The translations under genes were made by a program, and so were the position numbers. A DNA stretch of 64,000 nucleotides from the NCBI RefSeq assembly GCF_021952865.1, contig NZ_CP040792.1, forward strand, positions 1,178,001 to 1,242,000. The letters run 5' to 3'. Positions within the stretch are counted from its first letter, which is position 1. Each line of letters opens with the position of its first letter. A model generated the notes under the pieces. The model made no database searches, was not told the DNA's origin, and saw only the letters and a list, made by a program, of their open reading frames with translations. Shown piece by piece: positions 15,102 through 24,043 of the stretch. The DNA is from Clavibacter californiensis. GTDB lineage: Bacteria; Actinomycetota; Actinomycetes; Actinomycetales; Microbacteriaceae.

Positions 15102-16985
15102 ATGACCTCCACCCCTCCCGCACCCGCCGGATCCGCCGCGTCCGGCACCGCCCTGGCCCCCGCCCTCGAGCGCCTCGGCACGGTCTTCGGGTACGACGCC
15201 TTCCGCGGCGACCAGCAGGAGATCGTGGAGCACGTCATCGGCGGCGGCGACGCGCTGGTGCTCATGCCCACGGGTGGCGGCAAGTCGCTCTGCTACCAGA
15301 TCCCGAGCCTCGTGCGCGAGGGCACGGGCGTCGTCATCTCGCCGCTCATCGCGCTCATGCAGGACCAGGTCGACGCCCTGCGCGCCGTCGGCGTCCGGGC
15401 CGCGTTCCTCAACTCCACGCAGGACCTCGAGACCAGCCGCGAGGTGGAGCGCGCCCTGCTCGACGGCGACCTCGACCTGCTCTACCTCGCGCCCGAGCGC
15501 CTCATCCTCGACCGGATGGGCCGGCTCCTCGACGAGGCGCGCATCGCGCTGTTCGCCATCGACGAGGCGCACTGCGTCTCCCAGTGGGGCCACGACTTCC
15601 GCAAGGACTACCTCGCGCTGTCGATGCTGCAGGAGCGCTGGCCGGAGGTGCCGCGCATCGCCCTCACCGCGACGGCCAACGAGGCCACGCACGCCGACAT
15701 CACGGCGCGCCTCGGCCTGCAGGACGCGCGCCACTTCGTCTCCTCATTCGACCGGCCGAACATCCGCTACCGCATCGTGCCCAAGGCCGAGCCGCGCAAG
15801 CAGCTTGTCGACCTCATCAAGAACGAGCACGCGGGCGACGCCGGCATCGTCTACTGCCTGAGCCGCAAGACCGTCGAGCAGACGGCCGAGGCGCTGAACA
15901 AGCAGGGCATCACCGCGCTGCCGTACCACGCGGGCCTCGACGCCGCCGTCCGCCAGCGCAACCAGGCGCGCTTCCTCCGCGAGGACGGCATCGTGATGTG
16001 CGCCACCATCGCGTTCGGCATGGGCATCGACAAGCCCGACGTGCGCTTCGTCGCCCACATCGACCTGCCGAAGTCCATCGAGGGCTACTACCAGGAGACG
16101 GGCCGCGCGGGCCGCGACGGCCTGCCCTCCACCGCATGGCTCGCGTACGGCCTGCAGGACGTCGTGCAGCAGCGCCGCATGATCGACCAGTCCGAGGGCG
16201 ACGCGCAGCACCGACGTCGGCTCTCGCAGCACCTCGACGCGATGCTCGCGCTGTGCGAGACCGTCGGCTGCCGCCGCGTGCAGCTCCTCCGCTACTTCGG
16301 CGAGGAGACCGGTCCCTGCGGCAACTGCGACACGTGCCTCGAGCCCGTCGAGACGTGGGATGCCACGGTGCCGTCGCAGAAGCTGCTGTCCACGATCGTC
16401 CGGCTGCAGCGCGAACGGAACCAGCGCTTCGGCGCGGCGCACCTCATCGACATCCTGCTCGGCAACGAGACCGACCGCGTCCGCCAGCAGGGCCACGACC
16501 AGCTGGCCACGTTCGGCATCGGCGGCGAGCTCACCGACGTGCAGTGGCGCGGCGTCGTCCGCCAGCTCCTCGCCCAGGGCCTCCTCGGCGTGAGCGACGA
16601 CGGCTACGGCACCCTCGTCATCACCGCGGGCAGCGGCGACGTGCTCAGCGGTTCCCGGCAGGTGCCCATGCGCCAGGAGCCCGAGCGCATCGTGCGCGGA
16701 CGCGGCACCCGCACCACCCGGGCGAAGGGCGGCCAGGTGGTCGACCTCCCCGAGGAGGCGCAGGGCCTGTTCGAGGCGCTCCGGGCCTGGCGCTCGGAGC
16801 AGGCGAAGGAGCAGGGTGTGCCCGCCTACGTCGTGTTCGCCGACGTCACCCTGCGCGAGGTCGCGACCGTGCGGCCGCAGGATCTGGGGCAGCTCGCCGG
16901 CATCACGGGCGTCGGGCAGAAGAAGCTCGACACGTACGGCGAGGGGCTGCTCGCGGTCGTCGCCGGATCCGCAGCGGCCGGATAG
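15102..16985 (+). CDS. recQ: ATP-dependent DNA helicase RecQ
   Basis: A 627-residue 3'-5' DNA helicase for recombinational repair. In order: an N-terminal superfamily 2 helicase core with [18 protein letters not shown] (motif 0), [15 protein letters not shown] (Walker A), [14 protein letters not shown] (motif II with the RecQ aromatic loop), ALTATA (III) and [10 protein letters not shown] (VI). The zinc-binding motif follows, with Cys in [13 protein letters not shown] and [12 protein letters not shown], then a winged helix with [17 protein letters not shown]. The HRDC domain is at the C-terminus (about 545-620, [34 protein letters not shown]). All motifs are intact and the length is typical. 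ATG 15102 is supported by the leaderless promoter. Confidence 0.97.
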   Translation: MTSTPPAPAGSAASGTALAPALERLGTVFGYDAFRGDQQEIVEHVIGGGDALVLMPTGGGKSLCYQIPSLVREGTGVVISPLIALMQDQVDALRAVGVRAAFLNSTQDLETSREVERALLDGDLDLLYLAPERLILDRMGRLLDEARIALFAIDEAHCVSQWGHDFRKDYLALSMLQERWPEVPRIALTATANEATHADITARLGLQDARHFVSSFDRPNIRYRIVPKAEPRKQLVDLIKNEHAGDAGIVYCLSRKTVEQTAEALNKQGITALPYHAGLDAAVRQRNQARFLREDGIVMCATIAFGMGIDKPDVRFVAHIDLPKSIEGYYQETGRAGRDGLPSTAWLAYGLQDVVQQRRMIDQSEGDAQHRRRLSQHLDAMLALCETVGCRRVQLLRYFGEETGPCGNCDTCLEPVETWDATVPSQKLLSTIVRLQRERNQRFGAAHLIDILLGNETDRVRQQGHDQLATFGIGGELTDVQWRGVVRQLLAQGLLGVSDDGYGTLVITAGSGDVLSGSRQVPMRQEPERIVRGRGTRTTRAKGGQVVDLPEEAQGLFEALRAWRSEQAKEQGVPAYVVFADVTLREVATVRPQDLGQLAGITGVGQKKLDTYGEGLLAVVAGSAAAG

Positions 16986-17386
16986 AGCGCCCTCCGAGCA
17001 GGGCGTCCGCGACCCGGGACGCCGTCCGGCCGGAGCGGCGGCGGGGGAGAGGGACCCGGTCCCGAGCCTCGAGGGCTGCGGGACCGAGCCGCGCACACGG
17101 CCGACTTTTACCCGAAGACCGGCCCGGCGCTGGCGGGACAGCTCACCCGAAGAGCTGTCGCCGTTGCCCACGATCGTACTGGTCCGGCCGCGCGCCCTCC
17201 GCGGGCTGTGGGGAGCGGCCGGGGCGTGGTAGCGGATGCGCCCGACGACGGCCGCGCCATCGGGGCCGCATGTAAACAGCGTGTAACGGGAGGCCGCAAA
17301 CGCTTCATCGGGATTGCCAACACCGCATGGCGTATTTGTAATATGTCACCTACCACCGGCTGCCCGAGGCCGGACGAGGGAGCGCC
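16986..17386. other. 401-base intergenic region: hairpins and the promoter of the arabinofuranosidase operon
   Basis: No gene is supported here. A CGCCCT/AGGGCG hairpin (16988-17005) directly follows the recQ stop and may terminate it. A second perfect hairpin, GACAGCTC/GAGCTGTC (17137-17159), has loop ACCCGAA; the nonamer ACCCGAAGA occurs both at 17110 and in this hairpin at 17145. The last 75 bases hold the promoter and operator described separately. The AT-richer stretch from about 17270 onwards stands out from its surroundings. Confidence 0.55.
17314..17349 (+). promoter_or_regulatory. promoter and putative operator of the arabinofuranosidase/peptide-importer operon
   Basis: TTGCCA (17314-17319) and TGTAAT (17337-17342) are spaced by exactly 17 bases, one of the best vegetative promoters in the window. 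GTAATATGTCAC (17338-17349) overlaps the -10 and is the exact reverse complement of GTGACATATTAC at 28546-28557, in front of the hydroxyproline operon. A repressor bound here would block initiation. The GntR/FCD regulator at 27793-28506 is the obvious candidate. The ATG is at 17387, behind GAGGGAG. Confidence 0.68.
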
Positions 17387-19393
17387 ATGGCAGTGACCGG
17401 AGCAGATGCGGATGCTATCCGCGCGGGCGCACGCCGCGCCGCCGTCCTCCCCAGCACCGGATCCCGGCGCCCGCTGGGCACTGACGCCGTCACCCTCGAG
17501 GGCGGCCTGCTCGCCGCATGGCAGGAGCGCAACCGGGCCCGCACCATCCCCCACGCCATCGCCTCCATGGCCGCGGCCGGCAACCTCGACGACCTCCGCG
17601 CGGCGGTCGACGGGCCGGGCGAGCGGCCCGTCCCGCGGTACCCGTTCCTCGACACCGACGTCTACAAGACCCTCGAGGGCGTCGCCTACGAGGTCGGCCG
17701 GGGCACCGCGACAGCGGAGATGCGGGCCTTCGTGGACGAGGCGACGGACGTGCTCGAGCGGGTGCAGGCGGCGGACGGCTACATCGGCTCCTTCGTGCAG
17801 CGGCCCGGATCCGACCGCGAGCCCTGGTCCGACCTCGCGTGGGGCCACGAGCTCTACAACCTCGGCCACCTGATCCAGGCCGCGGTCGCCGACTCCCGCC
17901 AGGGCGGCGACGGGCGCCTCCTCGCCGTGGCCCGCCGCTTCGCCGACGCCGCTGTCCGCGAGTTCGGCCCGGGCGCTCGCGCCGAGGTCTGTGGCCATCC
18001 CGAGGTCGAGATGGCGCTCGTCGAGCTGCACCGCGAGACGGGGGAGCGCTCCTACCTCGACCTCGCCTCCGCGTTCGTCGACCGGCGCGGGCACGGCACG
18101 GTGGCGACGCGGATCTTCCCGGCCGAGTACTTCCAGGACGCGCACCTCTTCCGCGAGATGCCCGCCGTCACGGGCCACGCCGTCCGCATGGCGTACCTCG
18201 CCGCGGGCGCCACGGACGTGGCGACGGAGACGGGCGACGCGGATCTGCTCGCCGCATCCGTCCGCCTGTTCGACGACGCCGTGCGCACCCGCCTCTACGT
18301 GACGGGCGGGCTCGGCAGCCGCCACTCGGACGAGGCCATCGGCGACGCGTACGAGCTGCCGAGCGAGCGCTCCTACAGCGAGACCTGCGCGGCCATCGCC
18401 GTGATGCAGTGGGCCTGGCGCCTCTTCCTCGCGACCGGCGAGCCCCGCTTCCTCGACACGCACGAGACCGTGCTCTTCAACGCCTACGCCGTGGGGCTCT
18501 CCGCCGACGGCACGGGCTTCTTCTACGACAACCCGCTCCAGCGCCGGCCCGACCACCACGCGCAGTCCGGCGCCGAGACCGAGGGCGAGCTGATGCGCCG
18601 CCCGTGGTTCACCTGCCCGTGCTGCCCGCCGAACATCGTCCGCTGGATGAGCGAGCTGCAGGACCACGTCGCCGTCCAGGACGGCGACGACCTCGTGATT
18701 GCCCACCCGGCTGCCTGCGTGATCCGCACCGACGCGATCGACGTGCGCGTGACGACCGACTACCCGTGGGACGGCGCCGTGCGCGTGGAGGTGCTGCGCG
18801 CATCCGGCGCGGAGAGCGGCATCGTCATCCGCCGCCCCGGCTGGTGCCGCTCCGCGACCGCGGTCATCCACGGGGTCGACGGATCCACCGCCGAGGTGGA
18901 CGCGGCGGCCGGCGACCGCTGGATCCGCGCCACCCGCGCCTGGGTCGCCGGCGACGCGCTCGTGGTCGACCTGGACATGCCGGTGCGCGCCCTCGGATCC
19001 CACCCGCACCTCGACGCCACCCGCGGGACCCTCGCGGTGGCGCGCGGACCGATCGTGTTCGCCATCGAGCAGGAGGACGCCGGCGCACCCGTCGACGACC
19101 TGCTCCTCGACCCGCGCGAACTGGCGCAGGCACGGACCGTGCCGCTCCCGCTCGCCGCGCCGTGGGGCCCGACGTCGGTCGCCGCCGATCCCGCGTCGGG
19201 CGTCGCGCTCGCCGTGCGGCTCCGCCGCGCGCTGCCCGCTCCGGACGAGCTCTACCCCGAGGTCGTCCCCGGCACCACCGCACCCGCCGCGTCGGCCGAC
19301 CCCGTCGACGCCGTGCTCGTGCCGTACGCCCTCTGGGGCAACCGGTCGCCCGCCGCCATGCGGGTCTGGATCCGCGCCGCCGACACCGGCTGA
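17387..19393 (+). CDS. glycoside hydrolase family 127, beta-L-arabinofuranosidase
   Basis: A 668-residue protein without a signal peptide, hence cytoplasmic. It has the GH127 (alpha/alpha)6 barrel landmarks: RYPFLDTDVYKTLEGVAYEV, DGYIGSF, WSDLAWGHELYNLGHLIQAA, GHPEVEMALVELHRETGE, VTGGLGSRHSDEAIGDAYEL and YSETCAAIAVMQW. The catalytic and zinc-binding set of the family is intact: Glu332 and Cys334 in SETC, and Cys412-Cys413 in TCPCCPPN, where the first of the pair is the unusual Cys nucleophile. C-terminal beta-sandwich domains follow. Characterised members such as HypBA1 release L-arabinose from beta-1,2-arabinobiose linked to hydroxyproline in plant extensins. As first gene of a peptide-import operon it probably deglycosylates imported Hyp-arabinoside peptides. 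Confidence 0.92.
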   Translation: MAVTGADADAIRAGARRAAVLPSTGSRRPLGTDAVTLEGGLLAAWQERNRARTIPHAIASMAAAGNLDDLRAAVDGPGERPVPRYPFLDTDVYKTLEGVAYEVGRGTATAEMRAFVDEATDVLERVQAADGYIGSFVQRPGSDREPWSDLAWGHELYNLGHLIQAAVADSRQGGDGRLLAVARRFADAAVREFGPGARAEVCGHPEVEMALVELHRETGERSYLDLASAFVDRRGHGTVATRIFPAEYFQDAHLFREMPAVTGHAVRMAYLAAGATDVATETGDADLLAASVRLFDDAVRTRLYVTGGLGSRHSDEAIGDAYELPSERSYSETCAAIAVMQWAWRLFLATGEPRFLDTHETVLFNAYAVGLSADGTGFFYDNPLQRRPDHHAQSGAETEGELMRRPWFTCPCCPPNIVRWMSELQDHVAVQDGDDLVIAHPAACVIRTDAIDVRVTTDYPWDGAVRVEVLRASGAESGIVIRRPGWCRSATAVIHGVDGSTAEVDAAAGDRWIRATRAWVAGDALVVDLDMPVRALGSHPHLDATRGTLAVARGPIVFAIEQEDAGAPVDDLLLDPRELAQARTVPLPLAAPWGPTSVAADPASGVALAVRLRRALPAPDELYPEVVPGTTAPAASADPVDAVLVPYALWGNRSPAAMRVWIRAADTG

Positions 19394-19542
19394 CGCTCCC
19401 GCCCGCGCGCTGCTCCCGGGATCCACCCGATCCGGGGCGGTCGCGCGCACCTCCTCTTCCTCCTCTTCCCTTCCATCGCACGACCCCGTCCGTCATTCCC
19501 CACCCGGTGCGCCCCGGCCGCCATCCACGAAACGAGAGTCCG

Positions 19543-21225
19543 ATGAACAGACGAATCACCGCAGTCGGGCTGGCCCTCGCCGCCAGCCTCGCCCTCACGT
19601 CCTGCGCCGGCGCCGGAGGCGGCGCCGCGGCAGGCGGCGTCACCGGCCCCGCCGACACCGGCGGCACCATGCAGGTCCTCGCCAGCACCGACTTCTCGCA
19701 TCTGGATCCGACGATGGGCTACGACACCGGCGTCGCGGACCTCTACCGGCTCATCTACCGCACGCTCACGACCGCGTCCGGCAAGGACGGCGCGACCATC
19801 GCGCCCGACCTCGCGACCGACACCGGCACGCCGAACGCGGACGCGACGGTCTGGACCTTCACGCTCAAGGACGGACTCAAGTTCGAGGACGGCTCTCCCA
19901 TCACGAGCGAGTCCGTCAAGTTCGGCGTCGAGCGCTCCTTCGACCCCGCGCTCGCGATCGGCACGCCGTACACGCGCCTGTACCTCGCCGGCGGCGACAC
20001 CTACAAGGGCCCGTACGAGTCGGGCGACCTGTCCTCCATCGAGACGCCGGACGAGAAGACCATCGTCTTCCACCTCAACCGCTCCGTGCCGGAGTTCGCG
20101 AGCGTCGCGGCCCAGAGCACCTTCACCCCGTTCCCGGTCGACAAGGACAGGGTGACGGTCACGAGCATGGACCAGCAGCCCATCGCCTCCGGTCCGTACC
20201 GGGTCACCGCGCGCACGGCAGGGTCCTCCCTCACCCTCGAGCGCAACCCCGAGTGGGACCAGACGACCGACGACGTGCGCACCGCCAAGCCCGACAAGTG
20301 GCAGTTCACGGTCGGCCTCGACCCGGCGACCATCGACGAGCGCATGCTCGCCGGCCAGGGCGATGACAAGAACGCGATCGCGTACACGATCACGGCCGCG
20401 AGCGTCTCCCGCATCCAGACCCCGCAGATCAAGGCGCGGACGGTGAGCGGCGACCAGGCGTGCACCACGTACCTCGGACTGAACACGACCAAGCCGCACC
20501 TCGACGACGTCCGGGTCCGGCAGGCGATCTCCTACGCGATCGACAAGAAGTCGCTCGCCGACGTCGCCGGCGGGCCGTCCGTCGCCGAGCCGGCCTCCAC
20601 GATGCTCACCCCGTCGATCCCGGGCCACAAGGACTTCGACCTCTACCCGAGCACCGACAGCGCGGGCGACGTCGACAAGGCGAAGTCCCTCCTCGCCGAG
20701 GCGGGCCTCGCCGACGGCTTCACGATGACGCTGGACGTGCGCAACCTGCCGGCGTCCCAGAAGCAGGCCGAGGCGCTGCAGCAGTCGCTCGCGAAGGTCG
20801 GCATCACGCTCGAGCTGAACATCATCGACACCTCGACCTACTACGAGACCATCGGCACGACGTCGCAGCAGCACGACGCCGCCGTCACGGGCTGGTGCCC
20901 GGACTGGCTGTCGGCCAGCACCGTCCTGCCGACCCTGTTCGACGGACGCCAGATCAGCGAGAAGGGCAACAACAACATCGCGCAGCTCAACGACCCGGCC
21001 GTCAACGCGAAGATCGACGAGGTCTCCGCGATGACCGACCTCGACGCCGCGAAGACCGCGTGGGGCGACCTGGACGAGCAGATCCAGCAGCTGGCGCCGA
21101 CCGTGCCGCTGCTGTTCGCGCAGTCGGTGCTCGTCGTGGGGGAGAACGTGCGGAACGCGTACTCGAGCCCCCTCTACGCGGGCGGGATCGACTACGCCAC
21201 CATCGGCCTCCACACGGGGAAGTAG
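19543..21225 (+). CDS. peptide ABC transporter substrate-binding lipoprotein (family 5, DppA/OppA-like)
   Basis: A 560-residue lipoprotein with lipobox LALTSC (lipidated Cys21). The mature protein has the SBP_bac_5 pattern: TMQVLASTDFSHLDPTMGYD, TFTLKDGLKFEDGSPITSES (the family signature, after about 90 residues), PDEKTIVFHLNR, VRVRQAISYAIDKKSLADV and YLGLNTTKPHLDDV. Its size and domain I/II/III layout fit binding of di- to oligopeptides or glycopeptides. It lies between the GH127 gene and the permeases in one rightward operon; the 149-base gap from GH127 has a polypyrimidine tract but no clear promoter. The context suggests hydroxyproline-containing peptides as cargo, by inference. Confidence 0.94.
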   Translation: MNRRITAVGLALAASLALTSCAGAGGGAAAGGVTGPADTGGTMQVLASTDFSHLDPTMGYDTGVADLYRLIYRTLTTASGKDGATIAPDLATDTGTPNADATVWTFTLKDGLKFEDGSPITSESVKFGVERSFDPALAIGTPYTRLYLAGGDTYKGPYESGDLSSIETPDEKTIVFHLNRSVPEFASVAAQSTFTPFPVDKDRVTVTSMDQQPIASGPYRVTARTAGSSLTLERNPEWDQTTDDVRTAKPDKWQFTVGLDPATIDERMLAGQGDDKNAIAYTITAASVSRIQTPQIKARTVSGDQACTTYLGLNTTKPHLDDVRVRQAISYAIDKKSLADVAGGPSVAEPASTMLTPSIPGHKDFDLYPSTDSAGDVDKAKSLLAEAGLADGFTMTLDVRNLPASQKQAEALQQSLAKVGITLELNIIDTSTYYETIGTTSQQHDAAVTGWCPDWLSASTVLPTLFDGRQISEKGNNNIAQLNDPAVNAKIDEVSAMTDLDAAKTAWGDLDEQIQQLAPTVPLLFAQSVLVVGENVRNAYSSPLYAGGIDYATIGLHTGK

Positions 21226-21228
21226 GCG

Positions 21229-22191
21229 GTGACCGCCACCCTGCAGGGCGCCTCGGCGCCCGACTCGGCCCCCGCCTACCCGACGGGACGGCCGCCGGCC
21301 GTCACGCCGACGAAGCGCGTGGTCGCGGCCCTCCGGTCGAAGCCGTCCGTGATCCTCAGCACCGCGTTCGTGGTGATCGTCCTGGTGCTCGCGATCTTCG
21401 CGCCGCTCCTGTCCGGGATCACCGGCTGGGGCCCCACGACCTTCGACGCCGACGCCGTGGATCCCGTCCTCGGCGGCCTGCCCATCGGCCCGTTCGGCGG
21501 TGTCAGCGCCTCGCACTGGTTCGGCGTCGAGCCGCAGAACGGCCGTGACCTGTTCGCCCGCATCGCGTACGGCGCCCGGGTGTCCCTGCTCATCGCGGTC
21601 TCCGCCACGGTCGTCACCACGGCGATCGGCGTGGTCGCGGGCATGGTCGCCGGCTACTTCGGCGGAATCGTCGACCAGGTCGTGTCCCGGGTCATGGACT
21701 TCCTCATGGCCTTCCCGGCGCTGATCTTCATGATCGCGATCCTGTCGGCCCTGCCCGCGGGCAACCGCCCGGCGCTGCTCGTCCTGGTGCTCAGCGTCTT
21801 CGGCTGGCCGTACACGGCGCGCATCGTGCGCGGCCAGACCATGACGATCCGCACGCGCGACTTCGTGGAGGCCGCCCGGGCATCCGGCGCCTCCTCCATG
21901 GGCGTGATCTTCCGGGAGGTGCTGCCCAACCTGCGCGGCACGGTCATCGTGCTGGCCACGCTCGCGGTGCCGAGCTACATCGGCACCGAGGCGAGCCTGT
22001 CGTTCCTCGGCGTGGGCGTGCTGCCGCCGACGCCGTCGTGGGGCCAGATGATCGCCGACTCGGTGACCTGGTACACGGTGGATCCCGCGTACTTCGTCGT
22101 GCCGGGTTCGTTCCTCTTCCTCACGGTGCTGGCGTTCACGGTCTTCGGCGACCACCTCCGCACCGCGCTCGAGCAGGGGGAGGCGGCATGA
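21229..22191 (+). CDS. peptide ABC transporter permease (DppC-like)
   Basis: A 320-residue permease starting at GTG 21229, three bases after the binding-protein stop. A cytoplasmic N-terminus of about 35 residues precedes the first helix (VILSTAFVVIVLVLAIFAPL), the OppC N-terminal domain. HWFGVEPQNGRDLFARIAYG is the OppC/DppC signature before the transport domain, and the ATPase-contact EAA loop is EAARASGASSMGVIFREVLP. About six membrane segments in all. It forms the inner-membrane channel with the next gene, which it overlaps by ATGA. No anomalies. Confidence 0.94.
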   Translation: MTATLQGASAPDSAPAYPTGRPPAVTPTKRVVAALRSKPSVILSTAFVVIVLVLAIFAPLLSGITGWGPTTFDADAVDPVLGGLPIGPFGGVSASHWFGVEPQNGRDLFARIAYGARVSLLIAVSATVVTTAIGVVAGMVAGYFGGIVDQVVSRVMDFLMAFPALIFMIAILSALPAGNRPALLVLVLSVFGWPYTARIVRGQTMTIRTRDFVEAARASGASSMGVIFREVLPNLRGTVIVLATLAVPSYIGTEASLSFLGVGVLPPTPSWGQMIADSVTWYTVDPAYFVVPGSFLFLTVLAFTVFGDHLRTALEQGEAA

Positions 22192-23180
22192 TCGGCTACC
22201 TCGTCCGCCGTGCCGGAGCCGCGCTGATCGTGCTCGCGCTCATCAGCCTGTTCACCTACATGATCTTCTTCCTGCTCCAGCCGGACCCCGCCGTCACCAT
22301 CTGCGGCAAGACCTGCACGCCGGACAAGATCGACTCCATCCGCCAGCTCCTCGGCCTCGACCGGCCGTTCTGGGCGCAGTACGGCGACTTCATCACGGGC
22401 ATCTTCACCGGTCGCACCTACGGGGACGGCCCGACCGCGATCCAGTGCTCCGCGCCCTGCCTGGGCTTCAGCTTCCAGACGCAGCAGCCCGTGCTCGACC
22501 TGATGCTGTCCCGCCTCCCCGTGAGCGTCACGATCGCGGTCGGCGCGGCCGTCCTCTGGGTCGTGTTCGGCGTCGCCGGCGGCCTCGTCAGCGCCATCCG
22601 GCAGGGCAGCGTGTGGGACCGGACCGCGATGGCGGCGGCGCTCACCGGGATCAGCGTCCCGATCACCTTCGCGGCGCTGCTCCTGCAGTACGTGCTCGTG
22701 GTGCAGCTGCAGATCCTGCCGTTCCCGCAGTCCGTCGCGTTCTCCGACGACCCCGTCCTGTGGTTCGAGTCCTACCTCATGCCGTGGCTGGTGCTCGCGC
22801 TCGGCTACGCGGCGATCTACGCGCGCATCGTGAGGGCGAACGTGATCGACACGCTGCAGGAGGACTACCTGCGGACCGCGCGCGCCAAGGGCCTGTCGGC
22901 GGCGCTCGTGATCCGCCGCCACGCCCTCCGCCCGTCGCTCACGCCCGTCGTGACGCTGTTCGGCATGGACTTCGCCGGGCTGCTCGGCGGAGCCGTGATC
23001 ACCGAGAGCGTCTTCGGCCTCAACGGCGTCGGCAAGCTCGCCGCCGACTCCATCGCCAAGAACGACCAGCCCGTCATCATGGGCGTCACGCTCCTCGCCG
23101 CCACCTTCGTGGTCGTCGGGAACGTGGTCGTCGACGTGCTCTACACCGTGCTCGACCCCCGAGTGAGGATCACCTCGTGA
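22188..23180 (+). CDS. peptide ABC transporter permease (DppB-like)
   Basis: A 330-residue permease overlapping the preceding gene (ATGA). It opens with the standard OppB/DppB N-terminus MIGYLVRRAGAALIVLALIS, has the LGLDRPFWAQYGDF region, a Cys-containing external loop (ICGKTCTP and CSAPCL, four Cys that could form disulfides), and the EAA loop YLRTARAKGLSAALVIRRHA. The end GVTLLAATFVVVGNVVVDVL then LDPRVRI is canonical. The long loop with paired cysteines is somewhat unusual and may face the binding protein. It pairs with the DppC-like permease. Confidence 0.94.
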   Translation: MIGYLVRRAGAALIVLALISLFTYMIFFLLQPDPAVTICGKTCTPDKIDSIRQLLGLDRPFWAQYGDFITGIFTGRTYGDGPTAIQCSAPCLGFSFQTQQPVLDLMLSRLPVSVTIAVGAAVLWVVFGVAGGLVSAIRQGSVWDRTAMAAALTGISVPITFAALLLQYVLVVQLQILPFPQSVAFSDDPVLWFESYLMPWLVLALGYAAIYARIVRANVIDTLQEDYLRTARAKGLSAALVIRRHALRPSLTPVVTLFGMDFAGLLGGAVITESVFGLNGVGKLAADSIAKNDQPVIMGVTLLAATFVVVGNVVVDVLYTVLDPRVRITS

Positions 23181-24043
23181 CCGCCACCGCACCGCACCGC
23201 CCGCCCGCCCGCGCCGTCCCCGGGACGCCGCTCCTCGAGGTCGACCACCTCACCATCGCGTTCCCCACCTCCCGGGGGCCGGTGGAGGTGGTGAAGGACC
23301 TCTCCTTCCGGGTGGAGCCGGACAGCACCCTCGGCATCGTGGGGGAGTCGGGCTCCGGGAAGTCGATGACCTCGCTCGCCGTGATGGGCCTCGTGCCGCG
23401 CGGCGGGAAGGTCACCGGGTCCATCAAGCTGGCGGGCGAGGAGCTCGTCGGCCGGAGCGACAAGGAGCTGCGGGCCATGCGCGGCGATCGCATGGCGATG
23501 GTCTTCCAGGATCCGCTCTCCTCGCTCAACCCCTACTACACGGTGGGGCTGCAGATCGAGGAGGCCTACCGGTCGCATCGCTCCGGATCCCGGAAGGCCG
23601 TGCGGTCCACCGTGGTCGCGGCGCTCGACCGGGTCGGGATCAAGGAGGCCGCGACCCGCGTCGACCACTACCCGCACCAGTTCTCGGGCGGCATGCGGCA
23701 GCGCATCATGATCGCGATGGCGCTGTGCCTCGAGCCCGAGCTGCTCATCGCCGACGAGCCGACCACCGCGCTCGACGTGACGGTGCAGGCGCAGATCCTC
23801 GACCTCATGCGCTCCATCCGCGCGGAGACGGGGATGGGGATGCTCGTCATCACCCACGACCTCGCCGTCGTGTCCTCCCTCGCCGACGAGGTGCTCGTCA
23901 TGCAGGGTGGGCACCGCGTCGAGAGCGGCACCACCGAGCGCGTGTTCACCGCGCCGGAGGATCCGTACACGCACGCCCTGCTCGAGGCGATCCCCCGCAT
24001 CGACGCCGCCTACGACCGCCAGACGACGGGATCCGCCTCATGA
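23177..24043 (+). CDS. peptide ABC transporter ATP-binding protein (DppD-like)
   Basis: A 288-residue ATPase starting at GTG 23177 within the permease stop (GTGA overlap). Motifs: Walker A IVGESGSGKSMTSLAVMG, Q-loop MVFQDPLSSLNPYYTVG, signature FSGGMRQRIMIAMAL, Walker B LLIADEPTTALDVTVQAQ, switch His in LVITHDLAVV, and the oligopeptide-transporter C-terminal extension EDPYTHALLEAIPRID. It hydrolyses ATP with the next gene product to drive peptide uptake. The DPLSSLNP and PYTHALLEAIP sequences place it firmly in the Dpp/Opp family. Confidence 0.95.
   Translation: MTATAPHRPPARAVPGTPLLEVDHLTIAFPTSRGPVEVVKDLSFRVEPDSTLGIVGESGSGKSMTSLAVMGLVPRGGKVTGSIKLAGEELVGRSDKELRAMRGDRMAMVFQDPLSSLNPYYTVGLQIEEAYRSHRSGSRKAVRSTVVAALDRVGIKEAATRVDHYPHQFSGGMRQRIMIAMALCLEPELLIADEPTTALDVTVQAQILDLMRSIRAETGMGMLVITHDLAVVSSLADEVLVMQGGHRVESGTTERVFTAPEDPYTHALLEAIPRIDAAYDRQTTGSAS

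Noticed and set aside
11138-15283. Very long leftward open frame (about 1380 codons) covering the nuclease and thioredoxin genes
   Set aside because: Only its last 305 codons encode a recognisable protein (the IolE-like isomerase). The rest is an antisense shadow of genes with intact catalytic motifs, a usual effect of high GC.
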